From contig NZ_JPMD01000032.1 of the NCBI RefSeq assembly GCF_000732635.1, positions 1 through 64,000 on the forward strand: 64,000 nucleotides of DNA, given 5' to 3'. Under the pieces are notes generated by a model that worked only from the letters and a program-made list of their open reading frames with translations, did no database searches and had not been told where the DNA came from. The position numbers were made by a program, and so were the translations under genes. Numbering within the stretch: position 1 is the stretch's first letter; each line of letters begins with the position of its first letter. The stretch comes from Clostridium sulfidigenes (GTDB lineage: Bacteria > Bacillota > Clostridia > Clostridiales > Clostridiaceae). Positions 57,225-64,000 of the stretch are shown here, one piece after another.

Positions 57225-57929
57225 TTAAAAGTTAATATTTTCTGCAAAATATTCTACCCAGGCTGGATAAAATCCTGTAGCTAAAGCAGTTCTCATTGAA
57301 GCAAGGTTCGCACTCCACGTTGTATAATATGGTATTTTATCTAGCTTCAATATCTCCTTTGTTAATTGTTGAATAACCAATTTTGCTAATCCTTGTCCCC
57401 TATATTCCTTAATTGTATCTATACCTATTTGCCATAGTGGATCATGGTAATTGTCTGCACCAGCTACGGCTACCATAGTTCCCTCAATAAAAGCTGCAAT
57501 TGCAATTTCATCCTTCTCATAATTTAATGCATTTTCAAATCCAGGATATTTTATGTAAAACTCACTCATATTTTCTTTTTCTATTTTCTTAAGAACTACA
57601 TTATCTGGGCAAATAATATCTTCACTTTTACTATAAAGGAATCTCAAATGTTCACCTGCAAGACATAAATCATTTTCCCTTAGTTTACATTCAATCCTAT
57701 GAAGATTTTTACCATCAATAATATCTTCTGCTAAAGTATCTATAAGATTTTCTTTTGCCCAATTAATTAAATCTCTTCTTCCAATAAAAAGCATTGATTT
57801 TCCAAATGAAATCATACGAAAAATTTCTACATCACTTTCCATGAATACATTTTTTCCATCATCAAATATATTATATTCCAGATTATAATTTGTAATATAA
57901 TAATTAATTACTTTCTGAATATTATCCAT
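57225..57929 (-). CDS. Two-part GNAT acetyltransferase
   Basis: 234 residues. The N-terminal 110 residues form a degenerate lobe; the C-terminal GNAT lobe has GIDTIKEYRGQGLAKLVIQQ with TKEILKLDKIPYYTTWSANL and ASMRTALATGFYPAWVEYF. This two-lobe layout is typical of clostridial acetyltransferases close to the FR47-like group. A 35-bp part of the gene is copied at 53,211. Its upstream region is duplicated before the S51 peptidase gene at 62,343. Confidence 0.85.
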   Translation of the reverse strand: MDNIQKVINYYITNYNLEYNIFDDGKNVFMESDVEIFRMISFGKSMLFIGRRDLINWAKENLIDTLAEDIIDGKNLHRIECKLRENDLCLAGEHLRFLYSKSEDIICPDNVVLKKIEKENMSEFYIKYPGFENALNYEKDEIAIAAFIEGTMVAVAGADNYHDPLWQIGIDTIKEYRGQGLAKLVIQQLTKEILKLDKIPYYTTWSANLASMRTALATGFYPAWVEYFAENINF

Positions 57930-58074
57930 AATTTAAAATCTCCTCTACAAAATACTATTTGCCTGTCACTAAAAAATTCCTTACTTATTTAATTGTAACA
58001 TATTTTGTAAATATAACATTATTTTTAGTATGGTATTTCCAGCTTTAAAAATAGCCTTAGCCAAGCCATATAAA
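57929..58074. repeat. Duplicated upstream region C, copy 1
   Basis: About 110 bp from the start codon of the GNAT gene outwards is nearly identical to 62,895-63,040, upstream of the S51 peptidase gene. It includes the ribosome site AGGAG and probably the promoter, so the two genes may be regulated alike. Confidence 0.75.
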
Positions 58075-58139
58075 TTCCCTGGGGTATAAATTGCATTTTC
58101 TTGTGGTACAGTTCTCCATATCTACTTAAAGTGGGGTTT

Positions 58140-58619
58140 TTATATATTTTCATTAAGTAAACTAGAATTGCAATACCTCTCCATAACATAGTTTGTCAGT
58201 AAAACACCTTTCCTTTCTACTTTCTGTTCTTTTACAATCTTATATCCTCGTTTTTCAAAGAAATACTTTGCAGTAATTGATGCCTGTGTACTAATCTTAT
58301 CTACATCAAATGCCTTTTCTAGCACATCACAAATCGCAGTAGCAATCCCTTTATTTTGGTAGTCCTTATGAACATATAATCTATCTAAATATCCACTCTT
58401 ATCTATATCTCCAAAACCAACTATAATATTATTTTCAATAGCAATAACTGTAAAATTTTCTAATAAGTATTTATTCCATTTCTCTAAATCTACACTACCT
58501 GTTGCCCATACATTCAACTGTTCTTCTGTATAGTCTTTTGCATTAATGGAATGTACTGTATTATAAAACAGTTCCGCTAAATCTTTACAATCTGATGGTT
58601 CATACTTTCTTATACTCAT
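58140..58619 (-). CDS. GNAT acetyltransferase
   Basis: 159 residues. IRKYEPSDCKDLAELFYNTV starts the fold, LDRLYVHKDYQNKGIATAIC is the acetyl-CoA site and ITAKYFFEKRGYKIVKEQKV the C-terminal motif. It matches the YafP/ElaA-like putative N-acetyltransferases. GGAAATG precedes the start. Substrate unknown. Confidence 0.88.
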   Translation of the reverse strand: MSIRKYEPSDCKDLAELFYNTVHSINAKDYTEEQLNVWATGSVDLEKWNKYLLENFTVIAIENNIIVGFGDIDKSGYLDRLYVHKDYQNKGIATAICDVLEKAFDVDKISTQASITAKYFFEKRGYKIVKEQKVERKGVLLTNYVMERYCNSSLLNENI

Positions 58620-58707
58620 TTCCTATCTCACTCACCTTTAATACTATTCCTAAATTGAATATTATTTTACCTGTTCCTTATTATTTAAACTGAATTAACA
58701 ATATCCT

Positions 58708-58826
58708 TATTATACCATCTCACTTTCCACTGCTCAATAAATTCATGCCATATAAAGCATATATTTCCTTTGTTTAACTTGTAACTACATAAAAAACAGT
58801 AGAATTCTGAAATTCTACTGTTTCTA
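58708..58826. repeat. Repeat B, copy 5
   Basis: Matches 41,580-41,697 with changes; hairpin CAGTAGAATT-CTGA-AATTCTACTG at about 58,797-58,820, flanked by A6 and TTT. It lies between the GNAT and DUF2812 genes and may terminate the latter. Confidence 0.75.
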
Positions 58827-58856
58827 AAAAATACTCTTATCCATACTGTATATAAT

Positions 58857-59585
58857 TTATAAAGACTTTTTATATTTCTTAAAGTAGGCTAAACTTGAAA
58901 AAATAAAAAAGGCACCAAAAATTATAAAAAACACTGCAGAAAAATATAGTTTCCCGGTTAAATGCCATATTCCTATAGCCAACCATAGAACCCCTGAAAT
59001 TGCATATAATATCCATGAACTTTTATTATCTATTGCTTTACAATTACACGTACCATCTTTTTTTATTTGCTTAATTCTAGAGCTATATGCTAAATAAGGC
59101 ATAAAATTAAAGACAAATACAAATATATCAATTATCAACAATCCAACAATAATCAAAAATATAGGTTTAATGGCAACTAAAGAAACAACTAGCAACCCAA
59201 TTAGAGCTATAGCTAGTATTAAAGAATATAAAGTCCCTTTTCTTGTTAGATTTCTTATACTTGTATATTTATCTATTTCTGAATCACAATCACTATAAAT
59301 AGGTTTAGTTCCAGCTTGTGCTGAAAAAATGTGCATATAATTTTCTACAGAAACAATACGATTCCATCCTGCTTCTTTAAATATAGTGAAATATTCTTCA
59401 TTTGCTTCTGTTTGGTAATCTAAGTTATATATTATATCTTGAGATTTATCTTTTCTTAGTTTATAGAAAAACCCTCCTTCTATATCTTCTAATATCCAAC
59501 CTTGCCTTGCATATTCTTTTAATTTTTCCATATCACTTTCTTCACTAAATGCAAACCCATTAATCATTACATATTTACTTTTCAA
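58857..59585 (-). CDS. DUF2812 membrane protein
   Basis: 242 residues. The N-terminal 75 residues are the DUF2812 domain (ESDMEKLKEYARQGWILEDI, YFTIFKEAGWNRIVS), followed by four hydrophobic segments between about 115 and 235. The gene starts 15 bases after the PadR gene; PadR-DUF2812 pairs are a common Firmicute arrangement in which PadR represses the membrane protein. DUF2812 proteins are suspected to sense or resist membrane stress; unproven. Confidence 0.85.
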   Translation of the reverse strand: MKSKYVMINGFAFSEESDMEKLKEYARQGWILEDIEGGFFYKLRKDKSQDIIYNLDYQTEANEEYFTIFKEAGWNRIVSVENYMHIFSAQAGTKPIYSDCDSEIDKYTSIRNLTRKGTLYSLILAIALIGLLVVSLVAIKPIFLIIVGLLIIDIFVFVFNFMPYLAYSSRIKQIKKDGTCNCKAIDNKSSWILYAISGVLWLAIGIWHLTGKLYFSAVFFIIFGAFFIFSSLAYFKKYKKSL

Positions 59586-59600
59586 AAATATCCCTCTTTT

Positions 59601-59921
59601 CTAACCCAAAAAATTTTCAGCGAATTTAATCATCTGCTTTTTACGTTCAATCTCTTTTATAAGCATTTCTCGTCCTTTATTGGTTATTTTATATATTTTT
59701 TTATTTTCATCTGTGTCACAATTTAACTCCACTAAATCTGCTGCTAAAAGCTTTTTCAATGTTGTATAAAGTGATGCAGGACCAATAGTAACTTCATTAT
59801 TAGTAAACTTCTCAATAGTTTTCATAATTAGGTATCCATGCTTTTCATCAACAACACTAGATAAAATATAAAAAGCAGAATCTGTTAATTCCCCTATATC
59901 AATAGAATCTTTTCTTGGCAT
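59601..59921 (-). CDS. PadR family repressor
   Basis: About 106 residues; the start at 59921 has GGAG at 7 bases. Winged helix of the PadR type: LTDSAFYILSSVVDEKHGYL, TIGPASLYTTLKKLLAADLV and YKITNKGREMLIKEIERKK, with a C-terminal dimer helix. It lies directly before the DUF2812 gene. A long perfect inverted repeat straddles its own start of transcription, so it is probably autoregulated. Confidence 0.93.
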   Translation of the reverse strand: MPRKDSIDIGELTDSAFYILSSVVDEKHGYLIMKTIEKFTNNEVTIGPASLYTTLKKLLAADLVELNCDTDENKKIYKITNKGREMLIKEIERKKQMIKFAENFLG

Positions 59922-59939
59922 AAAATTCTCCTTCATATT

Positions 59940-60009
59940 ATATTTAATGATATATCATTTAATAATATATCATTAAATATAATATATCCATAAATGATAT
60001 ACTTGTCAA
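59940..60009 (-). promoter_or_regulatory. PadR promoter and operator
   Basis: On the minus strand TTGACA (60004-60009) and TATATT (59981-59986) are 17 bases apart. Immediately downstream lies a perfect 16-bp inverted repeat (59940-59955 with 59965-59980), which also contains the 14-bp palindrome AATGATATATCATT at 59946-59959. Its position over the transcription start fits PadR repression. Confidence 0.8.
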
Positions 60010-60131
60010 GTTTTTCTTTATTGCTTTTGATATTTATATATTTTTATTAAAATATATAAATACACTGGCAAAAAGTTTTATCCCATAAACTAAAGGATAT
60101 GATTGAATTAATATTTTAGTGTAGATGAATT

Positions 60132-61070
60132 TTAGATTTCTTCATAATGATTTAGAATTTTTTTGATCTTTTCATAAATAATAGATTTTAACCATTGCGG
60201 TTTTACTGATTTAATACAAGTGCCATATCTAAGAAAATAATCAGATATAAAATCTTCTTCACCTACATTACAAAATCCCTTTATAATTGTCTTTGTTCCT
60301 GTTTCTATTTTCATAGAAGGATAATGTTCCTTGTAGAAAATATCCGATGCACCATCTAAAATCTCTACTTCAAAATGAATACTTTTATCAGATTGGTAAA
60401 ACTCTATGGGAGAGTTTATAACATCATCAATTAGAAATTCTAGCTTCTCACTACTAAAATCTAATGAGGTTATTTTATCACATCTAAAAACTTTGTATTT
60501 ATTGCTATTAATCTCCATTCCACTAGCGTACCACTGTCCAAATTTAGATGAAATTTTTAAAAACTGTATATGGTAATTTATAGTTTTATCATTTTTCAAA
60601 TACTTAATCGTACAACTAACTTCATTAATAATACTTTCTAAAATCCTATCTAAGAATTTACTGACATTATTATGTTTAGAGGCTTCAAATTGTAAGGACT
60701 TTTTCATCTTATTAATTTTTTCTATTTGTTCTTCCGATAGACAGTTTTCAAATTTTTCATTTAGTTTATTTACACTTAAATGAAAGGGTGTAGACTCGTA
60801 GGCATTTAGTGTAAGCATTGCAAAATACAGCGCGTATACTTCGTCTATGGTAAATATAATAGGTGACAATAATCTATTTTTCAATATAACATATTTACCG
60901 TATCTACCTTGCTCTGTATAAATAGGCATTCCCAATTCTTCTAATGAACTAATATCACGCAAAGCTGTACTTTTTGAAATGTTATATTTATTCATTAAGT
61001 CACTTAAATTGAAGCAATCCAGGTCATTTAGGTACATTATCATATGGTTTAATCTTTCTGATTTTTTCAT
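60132..61070 (-). CDS. HTH/WYL-domain transcription regulator
   Basis: 312 residues. DeoR-like helix-turn-helix at the start (FNLSDLMNKYNISKSTALRD, ISSLEELGMPIYTEQGRYGK), a WYL domain in the middle (IKYLKNDKTINYHIQFLKIS, KFGQWYASGMEINSNKYKVF) and a WCX C-terminus. YafY-type regulators respond to ligands, often nucleotides or DNA damage. It is divergent from the VOC gene at 61198, which it may regulate. A degenerate C-terminal remnant of a similar regulator lies at 54,012. Confidence 0.9.
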   Translation of the reverse strand: MKKSERLNHMIMYLNDLDCFNLSDLMNKYNISKSTALRDISSLEELGMPIYTEQGRYGKYVILKNRLLSPIIFTIDEVYALYFAMLTLNAYESTPFHLSVNKLNEKFENCLSEEQIEKINKMKKSLQFEASKHNNVSKFLDRILESIINEVSCTIKYLKNDKTINYHIQFLKISSKFGQWYASGMEINSNKYKVFRCDKITSLDFSSEKLEFLIDDVINSPIEFYQSDKSIHFEVEILDGASDIFYKEHYPSMKIETGTKTIIKGFCNVGEEDFISDYFLRYGTCIKSVKPQWLKSIIYEKIKKILNHYEEI

Positions 61071-61197
61071 ATATCCTCCGTTTTTAAATTATCTTAAGTA
61101 AAGGTTTCACATTTTGACACCTTTAAATATTATAATATATTTATATCAATAATATAATCATTGATATAAAATTTACTACAAAAAGGAGATTAATATT

Positions 61198-61650
61198 ATG
61201 AGTAAAACCTTAGAAACAGCTATTTTCCTTTCAATGAATGGAAAAGCACAAGATGCTATTAATTTTTATAAGAAACACTTTAACGCAGAACAGTTAATGG
61301 TTGTAACATATGCAGATATGTTAAAGATGGGGGATAAATCACGAGAAATTAATGATGAAAATAAAGATTATATTTCTCACTCTGTTTTAAAAATTGGCAA
61401 TACTAAGGTAATGATTGCTGAAGATACAATGGATGCCAATGAAGAGTACAAAGTTGGTAATAATACCTCTCTATGTGTTCAAAGTGCTGATTTGGAGGAA
61501 ATCCATCAATTCTATGATAGCTTAATCGCAGATAAAAGAGTTAGAATAATTGTACCATTGGCTAGTAATATATTTAGTAAAGCATATGGAATCATTGAAG
61601 ATCCATTTGGTATTAAAATTCAATTATCTTTCGATGAAAGATTAAAGTAA
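61198..61650 (+). CDS. PhnB-like VOC protein
   Basis: 150 residues. PhnB/3-demethylubiquinone methyltransferase-like VOC family: ETAIFLSMNGKAQDAINFYK, YISHSVLKIGNTKVMIAEDT, and AYGIIEDPFGIKIQLSF at the end. AAGGAG lies before the ATG. Members bind small ligands or act in resistance, but the substrate is not known. It shares a 127-base divergent promoter region with the WYL regulator. Confidence 0.88.
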   Translation: MSKTLETAIFLSMNGKAQDAINFYKKHFNAEQLMVVTYADMLKMGDKSREINDENKDYISHSVLKIGNTKVMIAEDTMDANEEYKVGNNTSLCVQSADLEEIHQFYDSLIADKRVRIIVPLASNIFSKAYGIIEDPFGIKIQLSFDERLK

Positions 61651-61965
61651 AAATTACTCTTGTAATAAATAATATGACATAGTTCTCCGTAACTATTACA
61701 AATGAGATTTTTCCATTTTATTCTTGTGTATATGTTCTACATAGATATAGTTTAATTCTAAAGTACAATATTGAAAATTCGTAGTAGGATGGCTAGGTCG
61801 ATTTTGAACGTTTTGTCCTCCTGGGCTATTGGTTAACTATTTCAAAAATAAAACTCGACTCACATTCGCTCACTGAGTAAGTTCTGCTAACTAAATCAAA
61901 GATTTAGAGCACCACTTAAAAATTATGATTAAATTTTTTGGTCTTGATATAGAAGTTAAAAGTAC
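61651..61965. other. Intergenic region, no gene visible
   Basis: No coding frame is supported. Near 61,850-61,885 and 62,015-62,035 there are related CTCGACT/ACTGAGT-type sequences that could form long-range stems. The segment 61942-61962 repeats 17650-17670 exactly. Confidence 0.4.
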
Positions 61966-62005
61966 AGAAAAAGTGCTACATCCCGTAAAGATTAGCACTT
62001 TTTCT
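61966..62005. terminator. Bidirectional terminator
   Basis: Perfect 13-bp stem AGAAAAAGTGCTA with TAGCACTTTTTCT around a 14-base loop. It ends the VOC gene transcript and is the better preserved relative of the hairpin near 17,680. Confidence 0.75.
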
Positions 62006-62050
62006 AAGAATTCTGTACTCCTCAGCTCGACTGAGTGAGTTTCCTATCTA

Positions 62051-62236
62051 TTTTATATCAAATTTATATGAAAGATAAACATAAATAATATTTTCTATAT
62101 AAACCTTTTTAACTAAATAAACAAATTGTAGTTTATTTCTTGTTATTTTTCTCCTTTTTATTATTGTTACTAATACTAATAGTAACAATACCGCCTAAAT
62201 AGCAGTACCTATCGCAATCCAAGGAGCAATGTTCAT
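62051..62236 (-). pseudogene. Small membrane peptide gene with an in-frame amber codon
   Basis: A strong GGGGAGG site leads to ATG at 62236 and MNIAPWIAIGTAI, then TAG at 62195-62197, then in the same frame AVLLLLVLVTIIKRRKITRN and on to a stop near 62051. Read through, this would be a short single-pass membrane protein; as it stands only 13 residues are made. It is probably a mutated small gene. Confidence 0.5.
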
Positions 62237-62342
62237 TTGAAATCCTCCCCACAAATTTCTATCTCTCTATATTCTATATTATTACTTGTAATATATACTA
62301 TTTTATGTGTATAACATATTAATAATACGAACTTTTGATTTT

Positions 62343-62897
62343 TTACTCTATTATAGCAATATCATTATCTGTAATTATTATGGCTTGATTGTCCATTAAT
62401 TTAACATTAGGACAATCACTTGTATTTAAATATCCACATTCTGTACCTTCTTCTGCGTGAACATTGAGCGTACAATTGATATAACCTAAATTATTAGGTA
62501 AATTTTGTGATAAAACAACACTCCCTGCACTTACTCCTACATATATCCCTCCGTTATGTAAAAATTTTTTCAATGGAATATTAAAATTAGTTTCGTTCAT
62601 TTTGTTCAATAAATGTTGTGTAGTTCCACCGCAAACGTATATAACATTAAAATTACAAATTTCATCACAACTCATAATTCTATCTAAATCATATGTAACT
62701 ATGTTATCTTCTAAAATACCAGCATCTAAAAGGTCGTTTTTACACTCTGGAATCCATACCTTTGCGTCTTCTGTTATTGCAGCAGTTGGAATAAAAATAG
62801 CTCTAATTTTGTCCTTAGGCATATTTACTAATTCTAAAAACTTTTCTTTAATATTTCTATTAGTAAATCCAGTAGATGTTAATATCAAATTTTGCAT
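62343..62897 (-). CDS. Peptidase S51 (dipeptidase E-like)
   Basis: 184 residues. Class I glutamine-amidotransferase-like fold with a catalytic Ser: GGIYVGVSAGSVVLSQNL (nucleophile elbow GVSAGS, Ser near residue 124), and FNVIYVCGGTTQHLLNKMN before it. Members cut Asp-X dipeptides or act on cyanophycin fragments. It is somewhat shorter than usual at the C-terminus. Its upstream region duplicates that of the GNAT gene at 57225. Confidence 0.88.
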   Translation of the reverse strand: MQNLILTSTGFTNRNIKEKFLELVNMPKDKIRAIFIPTAAITEDAKVWIPECKNDLLDAGILEDNIVTYDLDRIMSCDEICNFNVIYVCGGTTQHLLNKMNETNFNIPLKKFLHNGGIYVGVSAGSVVLSQNLPNNLGYINCTLNVHAEEGTECGYLNTSDCPNVKLMDNQAIIITDNDIAIIE

Positions 62898-63040
62898 AAT
62901 TAAAAATCTCCTCTACAAAATACTATTTGCCTGTCACTAAAAAATTTCTTACTTATTTAAGTGTAACATATTTTGTAAATATAACATTACTTATAGTAGA
63001 TATTTTCTGCTTAAAACAGCCTTAGATAAGTTATATAAAT
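62895..63040. repeat. Duplicated upstream region C, copy 2
   Basis: Nearly identical to 57,929-58,074 over about 110 bp, including ATTTTGTAAATATAACATTA. The likeness stops at the start codons, so the upstream sequence, not the gene, was copied. Confidence 0.75.
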
Positions 63041-63053
63041 GTAATGATTATAC

Positions 63054-63677
63054 TTATTTTTTACATTTTATCAATAAAAATTTCATTGGAGGTTTATCTT
63101 TATTATCACTATCTATTTCATCAATCTCAGAAAATTCTACAAGTCCATATTTTTGAAAATCTTTTTTTATTGATTCAGAATCATAAAAAAAGATTTTTAC
63201 TCCGTCTTTAGTTTCATAATAACTTTCATTAAGTTTTTTTCCTTTTCCAAACATAGGAGCTTTCTTTGAAACAGCTGTAAAAATCATATATCCGTCTTGT
63301 TTTAATTGATTATAACAATCACTAATAAATTTTTCCCTCTCACTTTCATTTAATAAATGAATAAGTGCATAGCTAAATATCCCTTCATAGAGTTTATTTT
63401 CAAAAGGCATATCTCCTACTGAACCATGATAAATATTAATATCAATCCCATATTGCCTTGCTAAATCAATAGCTGTTTTTGAAATTTCGATTCCTGTAAC
63501 ATTTATATTATTATCAATAAATACCTTTGCATTTCTACCATAACCAATACCCGGTATTAATATATCTTTTATATTATTTTCAATAAAACAATCCTTGGCA
63601 ATAATGGCTGATTCTGATGGTTTAAATCCCCACATTGTTTGTTTTTCTATAAAACTTTTTTCCCAAAACTCCGTCAT
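63054..63677 (-). CDS. Class I SAM-dependent methyltransferase
   Basis: About 207 residues; the start at 63677 has GGAGAG 9 bases before it and the longer frame from 63719 does not. Motif I is DILIPGIGYGRNAKVFIDNN with VTGIEIS, and FSYALIHLLNE is motif IV. TMWGFKPSESAI near the start resembles TehB/thiopurine methyltransferase-like proteins that modify small molecules. Substrate unknown. Single-gene unit. Confidence 0.88.
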   Translation of the reverse strand: MTEFWEKSFIEKQTMWGFKPSESAIIAKDCFIENNIKDILIPGIGYGRNAKVFIDNNINVTGIEISKTAIDLARQYGIDINIYHGSVGDMPFENKLYEGIFSYALIHLLNESEREKFISDCYNQLKQDGYMIFTAVSKKAPMFGKGKKLNESYYETKDGVKIFFYDSESIKKDFQKYGLVEFSEIDEIDSDNKDKPPMKFLLIKCKK

Positions 63678-63766
63678 ATTTTCGCTCTCCTTAAAATATA
63701 TTTTTTGAATCTGTAACAATAATAACCCCTAAAGCAAATGGATAAGTAATGTTAAAGTTTTTATTA

Positions 63767-63979
63767 CTATTCACTTAGACCTCTTATATAATGCATAAAT
63801 TTAATTTCCCATTGTGAATCTGAACTATATGCTTCATATTTATTATCTAAATAGTGTTTAATAATATAAATCTCTTCCTTTGAAAGTGTTTTAAATAATT
63901 CTAAAGCTTCATCTTCCCAAAAACACAGGTTTAACACTTCCACTAGGTCACTTAAGCTATTAACCTCTTCTTTTACCAT
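63767..63979 (-). CDS. Small hypothetical protein
   Basis: 70 residues, mostly helical and acidic (SDLVEVLNLCFWEDEALELF, SKEEIYIIKHYLDNKYEAYS). No signal peptide, membrane segment or known motif. It ends 47 bases upstream of the methyltransferase region. The start codon lies 21 bases from the window edge, so an upstream in-frame start cannot be excluded. Confidence 0.5.
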   Translation of the reverse strand: MVKEEVNSLSDLVEVLNLCFWEDEALELFKTLSKEEIYIIKHYLDNKYEAYSSDSQWEIKFMHYIRGLSE

Positions 63980-64000
63980 TGCAATCTTATCTGAAATAAA

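Overview
The window is very AT-rich and gene-dense, and most genes lie on the minus strand with AGGAGG-type ribosome sites. Protein families and codon use fit a low-GC Firmicute, most likely Clostridium sensu stricto; this is an inference, because no rRNA or tRNA gene is present to confirm it. I found no CRISPR array.

Layout. Positions 1-6,420 hold a phage-type DNA replication module read leftward: a sigma-region-4-like regulator, a small prophage protein, a DUF2815 protein, a family A DNA polymerase and a VapE-type primase/helicase. Positions 6,420-8,100 hold terminators, a 160-bp MITE-like palindromic element, a small Com-like zinc ribbon gene and two small membrane proteins. Positions 8,180-19,800 are a mixed accessory region: a RelA/SpoT-domain alarmone synthetase, a TetR-controlled ABC plus MFS efflux module with two matching operators, an Rpn-type PD-(D/E)XK nuclease bracketed by repeats, and a Bce-like ABC transporter whose ATPase is frameshifted and which sits next to an XRE regulator.

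Positions 20,300-53,200 form a defence island. From left to right it contains: a coiled-coil protein with a HicA-like C-terminus followed by a frameshifted HTH/zinc/PD-(D/E)XK nuclease; an IS256 remnant; a Type II-like restriction nuclease and beta-class methyltransferase; a YgjP-type metallopeptidase; and a Type I restriction system. A HEPN ribonuclease-like gene is inserted between hsdR and hsdS of that system, beside a divergent strong promoter that drives a short structured RNA. Then come a large membrane protein, a decayed zinc-ribbon gene, a dGTPase paired with a PPDK/PEP-synthase-like ATP-grasp protein, an HNH nuclease, a three-gene cassette (N-terminally conserved unknown protein, phospholipase-D-fold protein, SNF2-like helicase), a HEAT-repeat protein and a NERD nuclease. 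The three-gene cassette is bracketed by direct repeats and carries three single-base homopolymer frameshifts.

Positions 53,200-64,000 hold small single-domain genes (GNAT acetyltransferases, VOC proteins, PadR/DUF2812, WYL regulator, PHP hydrolase, S51 peptidase, methyltransferase) among remnants and dispersed repeats.

The most promising candidates for undescribed biology are the HEPN gene with its divergent hairpin RNA and shared palindromic operator (28,587-30,570), the dGTPase plus ATP-grasp pair (37,072-39,889), and the repeat-bracketed helicase/PLD/HNH group (40,262-47,734).
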